From Odoribacteraceae bacterium (GTDB lineage: Bacteria; Bacteroidota; Bacteroidia; Bacteroidales; Marinifilaceae), in contig JAITJA010000034.1 in NCBI GenBank assembly GCA_031279175.1, forward strand, positions 1-36,085: a stretch of 36,085 bases of DNA, in the 5' to 3' direction. How positions within the stretch are numbered: the first letter of the stretch is position 1; every line of letters begins with the position of its first letter. Positions 1 to 7,626 of the stretch are shown here, one piece after another. Position numbers and translations under genes: made by a program. The notes beneath the pieces were generated by a model. The model saw nothing but the letters and a program-made list of their open reading frames with translations, was not told where the DNA came from and searched no databases.

Positions 1-618
1 GATGATTTTCTTTTCCTCGATATTCCACCCGAGCAGCTTGCAAGCCTCGCGGGCGACGAAAGCGTGCGAGGTGCCGTGAAACCCGTACCGCCGGACGCCA
101 TACTTCCGGTAGAGGGCCAGTGGCAGGCCGTAGATGTAGGCTTTCTCGGGGAGCGTCTGGTGGAAGGAAGTGTCGAAGACAGCCACTTGCGGGGTTCCGG
201 GCAGCAACTTCTCGAGGGTCTCGATACCGGTCAGGTGCGCTGGATTATGCAGTGGGGCGAGTTCCCGGCAGGCGGCGATTTTCATTTTCACGTCGTCATT
301 GACGATCACGCTCCCGGAGAAATACTCCCCGCCGTGCGCCACGCGATGCCCGACGGCGTGGATATCGTTCAGTGAAGAGAGCACGCCGTTTGTCGCGTCG
401 ACGAGCGCCTCGAGGATCAGGTTTACTCCCGAGGCGTGATCGGGCACGGGTTGTTCCACCTCCAGCGCGGCTTTCCCGGCGGGCTTGTGCGTGAACTTCC
501 CGGCGGGCAGGGTGATCTTGTCGACGATTCCCTTGGCCAGGAGGAGTGGCTCGCCTGCCATGTCCAGGAGCTGGTACTTGATAGAGGAACTGCCACAGTT
601 TAAGACTAGAATATTCAT
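1..618 (-). CDS. ackA: Acetate kinase, partial (C-terminus off the left edge)
   Basis: Acetate kinase interconverts acetyl phosphate plus ADP with acetate plus ATP in the cytoplasm and is the ATP-yielding last step of acetate fermentation. The minus-strand frame begins at the ATG at 616-618 with MNILVLNCGSSSIKYQL, the family's N-terminal phosphate-binding signature. It continues through GHRVAHGG, AVFDTSFHQT and GFHGTSHAFV, all typical acetate kinase blocks. About 206 residues are visible, roughly half of the usual 400, and the frame is still open at base 1. It starts 6 bp after the stop codon of pta, so the two are almost certainly co-transcribed in the order pta-ackA. No frame damage is visible in the part present. 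Confidence 0.97.
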   Translation of the reverse strand, partial: MNILVLNCGSSSIKYQLLDMAGEPLLLAKGIVDKITLPAGKFTHKPAGKAALEVEQPVPDHASGVNLILEALVDATNGVLSSLNDIHAVGHRVAHGGEYFSGSVIVNDDVKMKIAACRELAPLHNPAHLTGIETLEKLLPGTPQVAVFDTSFHQTLPEKAYIYGLPLALYRKYGVRRYGFHGTSHAFVAREACKLLGWNIEEKKII

Positions 619-624
619 GATATA

Positions 625-1629
625 TTAATAAGAGTTACTTGCCTGGTTCGCGGTGATGGCCACGAGATTCACGATATCGCTCACGGAACATCCCCTCGAG
701 AGGTCATTGATTGGCGCGGCCATTCCCTGTAGCACGGGCCCGACGGCCTCTGCCCCGGCGATACGTTGCACGAGCTTGTAGGCGATATTCCCGACCTCCA
801 GGTTGGGGAACACCAGCACGTTCGCCCTTCCCGCCACGGGGCTTCCCGGCGCCTTGCTCTCGCCGACGGAGGGAACGATCGCGGCGTCGGCCTGCAACTC
901 CCCGTCGATATTCAGCCCGGGCATCATCTCCCTTGCCAGCGCGGTAGCCTTGATCACCTTATCCGCGAGCGGGTGCCTGGCAGATCCTTTCGTCGAGAAG
1001 CTCAACATGGCCACGCGCGGTTCGATGCCGGCGAGCGCGCGGGCGGTACTGGCGGTAGAGACGGCGATCTGCGCCAGCTCCTCCGCCGTCGGGTTAGGCA
1101 TCACGGCGCAATCCGCGCAGACGATCAGCCCGTTCTCGCCGAATTCCGGCTTGCCGGTCAGTAGCAGGAATGCCCCCGACACGACTGATATTCCCGGTCG
1201 CGTCTTGACCACCTGCAAGGCGGGGCGCAAGACGTCTCCCGTGGCATTTCGCGCGCCGGCGACCTCCCCGTCGGCGTCCCCGTTCTTGATCATCAAGACG
1301 GCCAGGTAGAGGGGGTTCAGCACCAGGTCGGCGGCTGCCTCGCGGGTCAAGCCCTTTCCCTCGCGCGCCTTCATCAGGAGGTCGACGTACAGTTCTCTCT
1401 TCTCGTGGCGGGCGGGGTCGACGATGGTTGCCTTCTCGACGTGCGCGAGCCCTTTCCCGGCGGCCAATTGCTTTATCTCTACCGGGTCCCCGACGAGGAT
1501 CACGCGCGCGATCCCCTTGTCGAGGATCTCGTTTGCCGCCTCGAGCGTTCGCGCCTCGGAGCCTTCCGGGAGCACGATTCGTTTGTCGAGCTTCCGGGCA
1601 TTTTCTTTCATTTGATCAAGGATATTCAT
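625..1629 (-). CDS. pta: Phosphate acetyltransferase
   Basis: Converts acetyl-CoA plus phosphate to acetyl phosphate plus CoA, supplying the acetate kinase encoded 6 bp downstream. The product from the chosen start is 334 residues, beginning MNILDQMKENARKLDKRIVL, which matches the usual start of the short, catalytic-domain-only bacterial Pta. Family blocks visible include LPEGSEARTLEAA, the AGARNATGDVLRPALQ stretch, and LQADAAIVP near the C-terminus. The frame also allows an ATG at 1653 that adds eight residues (MYHLNNSS); I prefer 1629 because the extension is not family-like. A TAAATTCG sequence upstream resembles the Bacteroidota -7 element with one mismatch, so a promoter there is only possible. 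Confidence 0.95.
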   Translation of the reverse strand: MNILDQMKENARKLDKRIVLPEGSEARTLEAANEILDKGIARVILVGDPVEIKQLAAGKGLAHVEKATIVDPARHEKRELYVDLLMKAREGKGLTREAAADLVLNPLYLAVLMIKNGDADGEVAGARNATGDVLRPALQVVKTRPGISVVSGAFLLLTGKPEFGENGLIVCADCAVMPNPTAEELAQIAVSTASTARALAGIEPRVAMLSFSTKGSARHPLADKVIKATALAREMMPGLNIDGELQADAAIVPSVGESKAPGSPVAGRANVLVFPNLEVGNIAYKLVQRIAGAEAVGPVLQGMAAPINDLSRGCSVSDIVNLVAITANQASNSY

Positions 1630-1702
1630 GGATGAATTATTTAGATGGTACACTTTCGTTTGTCTCGCGAATTTAGTAATAAATCCGGAACGGCCTCCCG
1701 GC

Positions 1703-2161
1703 TCATAGCAGCTTGAAGCGGAGGCGCAGGACGGGCGCGCGGTAATCGAAAGAAGTGATCCGGAACGTGCCTATCTCGCTCGTGTTCTTGACATGCGCGC
1801 CGAGGCACGCGCACGCGTCATAGTCCCCGACCCGCACGACGCGCAACGTTTCGCTCGCGTTCGCGGGCAGCTTCCCGGTATCGATCCCCCCTGGCAGGTG
1901 TTCCCTGTCGGTAAAAGAGATCTCCACCGGCAGCCCGCGCGCGATGACCTCGTTCACGGCCCGTTCGATCTCCCGCGCGCCCTCTTCCGTCAGTGGTTCC
2001 GGGAGGATATAATCGCATTTCCCCTTCTTCCGCTCGATATGCGCGTTTCGCGACCTGGGGCACCCGTGCAGGCGTATCATCGTCTGGTTCAGGATATGCT
2101 CGGCGGTATGCATCGGGGGATATTCCTGCTTGTTGTGCTCGTTCAAGAGAGGTTCGTCCAT
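1703..2161 (-). CDS. AlaX-like alanyl-tRNA editing domain protein
   Basis: A 152-residue stand-alone member of the second additional domain (SAD) family found in alanyl- and threonyl-tRNA synthetases. Such proteins hydrolyse mischarged tRNA, typically Ser-tRNA(Ala), in trans. Both halves of the zinc-binding signature are present: HTAEH at residues 18-22 (HxxxH) and C119 with H123 (CxxxH) in the ACACLGAHVKNTSEIG block. There is no N-terminal OB-like domain, so this is a short AlaX type. The start could be the ATG at 2161 or the internal Met17 directly before HTAEH; 2161 is used because it is a real ATG with an open frame. It is divergent from fabG. Which amino acid it edits cannot be told from sequence. 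Confidence 0.85.
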   Translation of the reverse strand: MDEPLLNEHNKQEYPPMHTAEHILNQTMIRLHGCPRSRNAHIERKKGKCDYILPEPLTEEGAREIERAVNEVIARGLPVEISFTDREHLPGGIDTGKLPANASETLRVVRVGDYDACACLGAHVKNTSEIGTFRITSFDYRAPVLRLRFKLL

Positions 2162-2215
2162 GTTGTTGTTTTGGTGGCGTGGTGACTACTGTCCGCGAAA
2201 CTACGATTTTTTCCC

Positions 2216-2223
2216 TACATTTG
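2216..2223 (+). promoter_or_regulatory. Likely -7 promoter element of fabG
   Basis: TACATTTG fits the Bacteroidota housekeeping -7 consensus TAnnTTTG and lies about 52 bp before the fabG start. No good TTTG -33 element is seen at the expected distance, so the call rests on the -7 box and its position. Confidence 0.5.
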
Positions 2224-2275
2224 CCTCTTGATAGGGCCAGCGGCCCGCTAAATTTGAACATTAAAAGAGAAAAGT

Positions 2276-3022
2276 ATGAAACTATTAGAAGGAAAAGTTG
2301 CCATCGTCACCGGTGCTTCCCGGGGCATCGGGAAAGCCGTCGCGAAAGAGCTCGCCCGGCAAGGGGCCGCCATCGCTTTTACCGACCTGAAACGGGACGA
2401 TGTCGCGCGGGAGACTGAAAACGAGATCGCCGCGACCGGCGCGCGGGTGAAGATGTACGCTTCTAACGCCGCCAGCTTCGCCGACACGGCCGCCACGGTC
2501 GAGGAGATCATCAAGGAGTTCGGGCGCGTGGATATCCTCGTCAATAACGCCGGCATCACCCGCGACGGCCTGTTGATGCGCGCGACCGAGGAGCAATGGG
2601 ACATGGTGATTAACGTGAACCTGAAGTCCGTGTTTAACTTCACGAAGGCGGTTTCCGCGACGATGATTCGCCAGCGCGCCGGGTCGATCATCAACATGAG
2701 CTCCGTCGTCGGGGTCAGTGGCAATGCCGGGCAATCCAACTACGCCGCCTCGAAAGCCGGGATCATCGGGTTCACGAAGAGCATCGCCAAGGAGCTGGGA
2801 TCCCGCGACATCCGCGTGAACGCCATCGCCCCCGGGTTCATTATTACCGAGATGACCGGGCAGCTCCCCGAGGAGGTGCGGAAGGAATGGGCCGCGAAAA
2901 TCCCGTTGAAACGCGGTGGCACGCCGGAGGATATCGCCAGCGTGTGTCTCTTCCTGGCATCGGACATGTCCGCCTACGTCACCGGGCAAACCATCCACGT
3001 CTGTGGCGGGATGAACACTTGA
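2276..3022 (+). CDS. fabG: 3-oxoacyl-[acyl-carrier-protein] reductase
   Basis: NADPH-dependent short-chain dehydrogenase that reduces beta-ketoacyl-ACP in type II fatty acid synthesis. The 248-residue length is that of FabG. The Rossmann glycine motif TGASRGIG is at residues 12-19, VNNAG follows near 89-93, and the catalytic set is Ser143, Tyr156 and Lys160 (YAASK). The C-terminal GQTIHVCGGM block is typical of FabG rather than of sugar or steroid dehydrogenases. It is monocistronic here, with its own promoter-like box upstream and a strong terminator 24 bp beyond the stop codon. The acpP and fabF genes lie over 30 kb away, so it is not part of that fab operon. Confidence 0.92.
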   Translation: MKLLEGKVAIVTGASRGIGKAVAKELARQGAAIAFTDLKRDDVARETENEIAATGARVKMYASNAASFADTAATVEEIIKEFGRVDILVNNAGITRDGLLMRATEEQWDMVINVNLKSVFNFTKAVSATMIRQRAGSIINMSSVVGVSGNAGQSNYAASKAGIIGFTKSIAKELGSRDIRVNAIAPGFIITEMTGQLPEEVRKEWAAKIPLKRGGTPEDIASVCLFLASDMSAYVTGQTIHVCGGMNT

Positions 3023-3045
3023 TATCTCCTTCTCCCGTCGATCGC

Positions 3046-3080
3046 GCCGCGACGTTCTTGTAGAGCGTCGCGGCTCTTTT
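3046..3080 (+). terminator. Rho-independent terminator of fabG
   Basis: A perfect 9-bp stem (GCCGCGACG at 3046-3054 pairing with CGTCGCGGC at 3066-3074) with an 11-base loop is followed by TCTTTT. It starts 24 bp after the fabG stop codon and precedes the tandem array. Confidence 0.85.
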
Positions 3081-3098
3081 ATAGCGCGTTCACTACCG

Positions 3099-3317
3099 GT
3101 TAGACAGGCGAGAAATCTAGTTAGACAGGCGACTTTTCTAGTTAGACAGGCGAGAAATCTAATTAGACAAGCAGGAAATCTAGTTAGACAAATGACTTGT
3201 CTAATTAGACAAGCGACTTTTCTAGTTAGACAATCGAGAAATCTAGTTAGACAAATGACTTTTCTAGTTAGACAAATGACTTGTCTAACTAGACAAGCGA
3301 GAAATCTAATTAGACAG
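3099..3317. repeat. 21-bp tandem array A, 10 full units plus a partial one
   Basis: Ten contiguous 21-bp units (3099-3308) and nine bases of an eleventh fill the spacer between two converging genes and end 10 bp from the stop codon of the minus-strand regulator gene. Read as core plus tail, each unit is a 9-mer such as GACAGGCGA (three copies), GACAAGCGA (two copies) or GACAAATGA (three copies), then a 12-mer ending in CTAGTTA or CTAATTA. The tails switch between GAAATCTA and CTT(T/G)TCTA forms. The units at 3183 and 3267 make near-palindromes with arms TTAGACAA and TTGTCTAA. Confidence 0.97.
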
Positions 3318-3327
3318 AAGGGGGGGA

Positions 3328-4740
3328 TCAGGCGTCGCGGGAGAGATCGTGGAACGCCTTCCGGTAAGGGACGCCGTAAAGTTGCTCGTACTCGCGGGCG
3401 AACCGGGCGTACGCGGCGCTGGCCAGCGAATGTTTCCCGGTTTGCACGAGCGCCTTGCATTTCAGTTGCAGGGCCTCCTCGTTCAGCGGGTCGAAGAGCA
3501 GCACGGCGTCCGAGAGCTCGACCACGAGACGTTCCTCCCCGCTACCCACCATCGCGGCGAACCCTACCAGCGCGTCCACCAGCGCGGCGGACACGTCAGC
3601 CTTGAAAGCGTCCAGCCAGGCGTGATTACACCCCGGGAGCAAGGGGCCACGGCTCGCCAGGCGGGCCAGCTCGCGCACCTGCCGCTCGTCAAGCGAGGGC
3701 TCGCGGAGGAGGGCGGTAAACGAGACATAGTCGCACGAGATCCCCTCGCGCAGCTCTAGACGGATGCTCGAGGAATTCGAGACAATCTCGTAATCACCGA
3801 CCGCGTCAAGGATCGTCTTCAGCTTGCCGATGTTGACAGCGCGGTTATTGCTGGCACTTTGCGCGCTCTTGTCGAGCCACAACATCTCGTGCAGGGTCGT
3901 GATCGCGATCCCGCCGGCGTCCCGCCGGGAGTGGAGCAAGAGAATGAGAAACAACTCCTTCAACAAGGGAGTGAAGCGCCGCGACACGTCCTTCCCGGAA
4001 CGATCGATCACGCGGAAACCGCCAAAGAGCGCGACGTCACTTGCCCGCGGCGCGTCGCGATGGCCCGCGCCCCGTCCCGGGTGATACACGATGCCGGGCG
4101 CCTCCCCTTTCCCGCGTTCACGCTCGCGCTTGCGCCTGACGTAGAGGAGGAACACGCAAATGTCTACCAGCAGTATGCCGATCAACCAGTACAACGCGGC
4201 GCTCCCGGAGCGCGAGAAGTCCCTGGAAAAGACAATGTCAGGGTCGGCTTGTAGATTCTCGAGGCGAAGCGGCGAGCCGGCAGCGCCAATCGTGATCTTG
4301 TAATCGGCGCGGGGGTGCAGGCCCAGGCGACTCTCGACGAGCACCGTGTCGCCGACGGTCAACGCGAGCTGGTCGCGTTTCAAGTCAAAATGAAAGGAGA
4401 AACGGACGGGCGACGGACCGGGGACGCGCACGCGCGGGATGCTCTTGGAAAGCCGTTCGCCGGCGACGATCAGGATCTCGGGGTGCTCCCCGCCGGCGTT
4501 CAGGATCACGTCGACGCCCTGCTTGTTCAGGTTCGTCAGCCGGAGGATGTAGGTGAGATACCCGGCCCGTCCCTGCTCGAGAGAGAGGTCGAAAGCGAGA
4601 CGGATGTCGTTGTTGAACCGGAAGAAGTGCCCGTTGTTCAGCGCCAGGACGGGGACGCTCCCCGTTTCCCCGTCATTCGCTGGCGATAACGGGGCGCGGA
4701 CGAGGGAGAGAATCATTGCAAACAGTCTAAGAGGGTACAT
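3328..4740 (-). CDS. Membrane-anchored transcriptional regulator with SARP/BTAD-like C-terminus
   Basis: A 470-residue predicted one-component sensor-regulator. From the ATG at 4740 it has a signal-like N-terminus (MYPLRLFAMILSLV), then an all-beta periplasmic region of about 160 residues that looks like a LamG/concanavalin-type fold. One membrane segment follows at about 181-200 (ALYWLIGILLVDICVFLLY), with a basic RRKRERERG stop-transfer stretch. The cytoplasmic part has a winged-helix region at about 237-330 (ALFGGFRVIDRSGKDVSRRF, then NNRAVNIGKLKTIL) and a helical TPR-like bacterial transcriptional activator domain to the end. The fold assignments are by eye. It is divergent from the DcuC/isoaspartyl dipeptidase operon, so it is the natural candidate regulator of that operon. 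A longer reading starts at a TTG at 4770 and is less likely. Confidence 0.75.
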   Translation of the reverse strand: MYPLRLFAMILSLVRAPLSPANDGETGSVPVLALNNGHFFRFNNDIRLAFDLSLEQGRAGYLTYILRLTNLNKQGVDVILNAGGEHPEILIVAGERLSKSIPRVRVPGPSPVRFSFHFDLKRDQLALTVGDTVLVESRLGLHPRADYKITIGAAGSPLRLENLQADPDIVFSRDFSRSGSAALYWLIGILLVDICVFLLYVRRKRERERGKGEAPGIVYHPGRGAGHRDAPRASDVALFGGFRVIDRSGKDVSRRFTPLLKELFLILLLHSRRDAGGIAITTLHEMLWLDKSAQSASNNRAVNIGKLKTILDAVGDYEIVSNSSSIRLELREGISCDYVSFTALLREPSLDERQVRELARLASRGPLLPGCNHAWLDAFKADVSAALVDALVGFAAMVGSGEERLVVELSDAVLLFDPLNEEALQLKCKALVQTGKHSLASAAYARFAREYEQLYGVPYRKAFHDLSRDA

Positions 4741-4930
4741 GGCGTTCGAGCGGGTTAAAGAACGCAACAATAGTACGGTAAAAAATCGAGGGGCGCGGGT
4801 TGATATTACTTTTTAACGCGGTCGCGGGTAAAGAAAATCGTCGTTACAGGGTTTGTTCACGCGTTTATTAATGTTTTATTTGGGTTGCCGCTCTACATTC
4901 GCGATGCATAACATCAAAAAACGGAATGTC
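4741..4930. promoter_or_regulatory. Divergent control region between the regulator and the peptide operon
   Basis: 190 bp of AT-richer DNA between the two divergent starts. It holds three GCGGGT-type direct repeats, beginning at 4750 (GCGGGTTAAAGAA), 4795 (GCGGGTTGATATT) and 4824 (GCGGGTAAAGAAA), all on the plus strand. A TACATTCG box at 4894-4901 differs from TAnnTTTG by one base and could be the operon's -7 element. The functional reading is an inference from position. Confidence 0.45.
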
Positions 4931-6253
4931 ATGAGAAAGTACCGGTTTATCATTTTAGTGTTACTCGCGTCCGCGTACGCGGGATCGTGCTCGACCGATG
5001 ACGTGATTGTCGAGAATGACGGGACGCCTGACGCCCGGCGCGTTATCCCTGACGTGGCCTTCGCGGAGTACTTGCAATACCGAGGCGTGGGCAACGTTTA
5101 CCAGGAAGAGGGTGCGTTCACGTTGAGCGAACGGGCGGCCGCGGCGGTGACGGGCAAGCTTGACTTGAGGAAAAACGCGAATAGCATCACCGCGTTGGAA
5201 GGCGCTGGCGTCGCGTCCGCCGCCACGAAGATCGCGAGCCTCGAGGGGATCCAGTATTTCACGGGAATCGACACGCTGTTGCTCGTGTCCAACGAGCTGG
5301 CGGCTTTAGACGTTTCGGCGCTCGAGCAGCTGGTCATGTTAGACATTAACGCCAACTTCATCACGTCGCTGGATCTCTCGGGGAATGGCGCGTTGACGTA
5401 CCTTCGCTTCGGGGCAAGCACGCGCGCCCCGGCGCTCCTCGAGGAGATTGACCTGTCGGCGAACACGGCGCTCGAGTACCTGGACCTGAACGGTCATGCC
5501 CTCGCGGCGATTGATCTATCGGCGAACGCGGCTTTGAAGGAGGTGAATCTCTCGGGGAATCCCGGCGCGCCGTTCGCGATCCCCGCGGCGATATATGACC
5601 AGCTCGCGACACGGAACGGGGTGATTTCTGACGCGGAAATACCACCGGCCGACGAGACGCGCGAGATCGCGGACGTGGCCTTCGCGGAATACTTGCAGTA
5701 CTTGCAAGTGGGTAACGTGCAGCAAGTAGAAGGGAAGTACATGCTCGATGTCGCCGCCGCCGCCGCCGCGACGGGAAAGCTTGACTTGAGGAAGAATGCC
5801 GCGCGGATCACCGTCTTGACGAACGCTAACGTGCCCTCCGCGGCAACGAAGATCACGAATCTCGACGGGATCCAGTATTTCACGGGTATCGACACGCTCC
5901 AGCTGACTTCTAACGAGCTGCCATCCATTGACCTGTCGGCGCTCGCGAAACTGGTCTACCTGGACTTGAATAATAACTTTATCTCGTCGCTTGACCTGTC
6001 GGCGAACGCGGCGCTCGAGTACCTGAGTTTCACCGCCAGCACGAAGGCAACGGAGAAGTTAACGACGATTAACCTGTCGGCAAACACGGCGCTCGTCACG
6101 CTCAATCTCTCGTCGCACTCGCTGACGACGATCGACCTGTCGGCGAATACCGCGTTGAAGAGCGTGACGCTGACCGGAAACCCCGGCGCCCCGTTTACCA
6201 TTCCGGCGGCGATCCACGACCAGTTGACCACGAAACAAGGCGTGCAGAAATGA
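4931..6253 (+). CDS. Surface lipoprotein with duplicated leucine-rich repeat module
   Basis: A 440-residue lipoprotein. The ATG at 4931 gives a classic lipoprotein signal (MRKYRFIILVLLASAYAGSC), with Cys20 as the lipidation site; an upstream in-frame start at 4853 would bury this signal and is rejected. The mature part consists of two related halves, about residues 39-231 and 247-440. Each starts with DVAFAEYLQY..VGNV and runs through LDLRKNA, GIQYFTGIDTL and then LRRs of the form IDLSANTAL. Each half ends in NPGAPF.IPAAI.DQL. Such LRR lipoproteins usually bind protein or peptide ligands at the cell surface, but the ligand is unknown. It is the first gene of the operon and its stop overlaps the DcuC start (ATGA). 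Confidence 0.85.
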   Translation: MRKYRFIILVLLASAYAGSCSTDDVIVENDGTPDARRVIPDVAFAEYLQYRGVGNVYQEEGAFTLSERAAAAVTGKLDLRKNANSITALEGAGVASAATKIASLEGIQYFTGIDTLLLVSNELAALDVSALEQLVMLDINANFITSLDLSGNGALTYLRFGASTRAPALLEEIDLSANTALEYLDLNGHALAAIDLSANAALKEVNLSGNPGAPFAIPAAIYDQLATRNGVISDAEIPPADETREIADVAFAEYLQYLQVGNVQQVEGKYMLDVAAAAAATGKLDLRKNAARITVLTNANVPSAATKITNLDGIQYFTGIDTLQLTSNELPSIDLSALAKLVYLDLNNNFISSLDLSANAALEYLSFTASTKATEKLTTINLSANTALVTLNLSSHSLTTIDLSANTALKSVTLTGNPGAPFTIPAAIHDQLTTKQGVQK

Positions 6254-7620
6254 CCGCGATCGTCGGGATCGTGATCCCATTGCAAATCATCGCGATTGCC
6301 GCGTACTTGCTCTTCAAGCATTATCACCCGCAGGCCGTCCTCCTGTCGTGCGGGTTTGTCATGATGGCGATTGCCATCAGCTTCGGGTTCGAGATACCGG
6401 AACTGAAGGAGAGCACGGGCCTCCCGTTCTTCGATCTCTTCCAGCGACTCAAGGAATCAATGGTCGCGCGGGTCTCGGGAGCGGGTCTCATGATCATGGC
6501 CATCGGCGGGTTTGTCGCTTACATGAAGAAAATCGGCGCGAGCGAGGTCCTGGTATATATCTCGATGCAGCCGCTCTCTTTTTTCCGGAAATATCCTTAC
6601 ATCGCGGCCATACTCGTGATTCCCATCGGGCAATTGTTGTTCATCTGCACCCCGTCGGCGACGGGCCTTGGCTTATTGTTAGTCGCGTCGATCTACCCGG
6701 TGCTCGTGGGGCTGGGAGTGAGTCGTTTGTCGGCCGTGTCGGTGATTTCCGCCTGCACTGTCTTTGACATGGGGCCGGCGTCGGCGAATACAGCCCGCGC
6801 CGCCGAGCTTATCGGGAAGAGCAACGTCGCTTATTTCGTCGAGAACCAACTGGCATTGACAATCCCGCTGACGATCCTGTTGATGGTGCTCTATTTTTTC
6901 GTGAACCGTCATTTCGACAAGCGAGAGGGCGCGCGGGTGGAAACCTTCCGGAAGAGCGAGTTCAAGACCACCGTCCCGCTCGTCTACGCGCTGTTACCGC
7001 TCTTGCCGTTAATCCTCCTGATCATCTTCTCTCGCTTCGTGCAATTGTCCCCTGACAACGCCATCATCCTGGAGACGACGACCGCGACGTTCATTGGCCT
7101 GCTCGTGGCCTTCCTCTTCGAGCTGGTTCGTCGCCGCTCGTTGAAGGAGGTCTTCGCCTCCTTGAAAACTTTCTGGGAAGGCATGGGGAAAGTCTTCGCC
7201 TCGGTCATCACGCTTATCGTCTCCGCGGAGATCTTCTCGGCGGGGTTGATCAGCCTCGGCTTCATTGACGGGTTGGTGGACGCTTCGCGGCACGCTGGTC
7301 TCGGCGCGGTTGGCATTGGCATACTCATGACGGTAATCATCTTCCTGGCGTCGCTCTTGATGGGCAGTGGCAACGCGTCCTTCTTCTCTTTCGGACCGCT
7401 CGTGCCCGACATCGCGAACAGGCTGGGAGCGAATGCCTCCGACATCATCCTCCCGATGCAACTCTCCTCGAGCATGGGACGCGCCGTGTCGCCTATCTCC
7501 GGCGTCGTCGTGGCCATCTCGGAGATCGCGGGAGTATCGCCGTTCCAGCTCGCCAAGCGAAACCTGATCCCGCTATGCGCGACACTGGTATTCATGATCG
7601 CGTATCACTTCTTTTTCTGA
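6250..7620 (+). CDS. DcuC-family C4-dicarboxylate transporter
   Basis: A 456-residue polytopic inner-membrane protein whose length and sequence fit the DcuC family of anaerobic C4-dicarboxylate (succinate, fumarate, aspartate) carriers. Hydrophobic segments run from the N-terminus (IVGIVIPLQIIAIAAYLLF) to the C-terminus (LCATLVFMIAYHFFF), around 10-12 in all. Family-like stretches include LFICTPSATGLGLLL, TVFDMGPASANTAR, MGSGNASFFSFGPL and MGRAVSPISGVVVAI. The start overlaps the LRR lipoprotein stop by 4 bp, implying translational coupling, and isoaspartyl dipeptidase begins 6 bp downstream. In this setting it may move aspartate or succinate released from peptides, or the peptides themselves; the substrate is inferred, not shown. 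Confidence 0.88.
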   Translation: MTAIVGIVIPLQIIAIAAYLLFKHYHPQAVLLSCGFVMMAIAISFGFEIPELKESTGLPFFDLFQRLKESMVARVSGAGLMIMAIGGFVAYMKKIGASEVLVYISMQPLSFFRKYPYIAAILVIPIGQLLFICTPSATGLGLLLVASIYPVLVGLGVSRLSAVSVISACTVFDMGPASANTARAAELIGKSNVAYFVENQLALTIPLTILLMVLYFFVNRHFDKREGARVETFRKSEFKTTVPLVYALLPLLPLILLIIFSRFVQLSPDNAIILETTTATFIGLLVAFLFELVRRRSLKEVFASLKTFWEGMGKVFASVITLIVSAEIFSAGLISLGFIDGLVDASRHAGLGAVGIGILMTVIIFLASLLMGSGNASFFSFGPLVPDIANRLGANASDIILPMQLSSSMGRAVSPISGVVVAISEIAGVSPFQLAKRNLIPLCATLVFMIAYHFFF

Positions 7621-7626
7621 CCGGCC

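Noticed and set aside
3099-3317. CRISPR array
   Set aside because: Units are contiguous and the 12-bp tails repeat within the locus, so there are no unique spacers; no cas genes are present.
2285-3460. A 391-codon minus-strand open frame running through array A, with a seven-residue repeat such as CLTRF/CLTRKV
   Set aside because: It is antisense to fabG. The repeat is only a by-product of a 21-bp unit with no stop codon in that frame.
4853-4930. Longer LRR lipoprotein start at 4853
   Set aside because: It would place 26 residues before a clear lipoprotein signal peptide.
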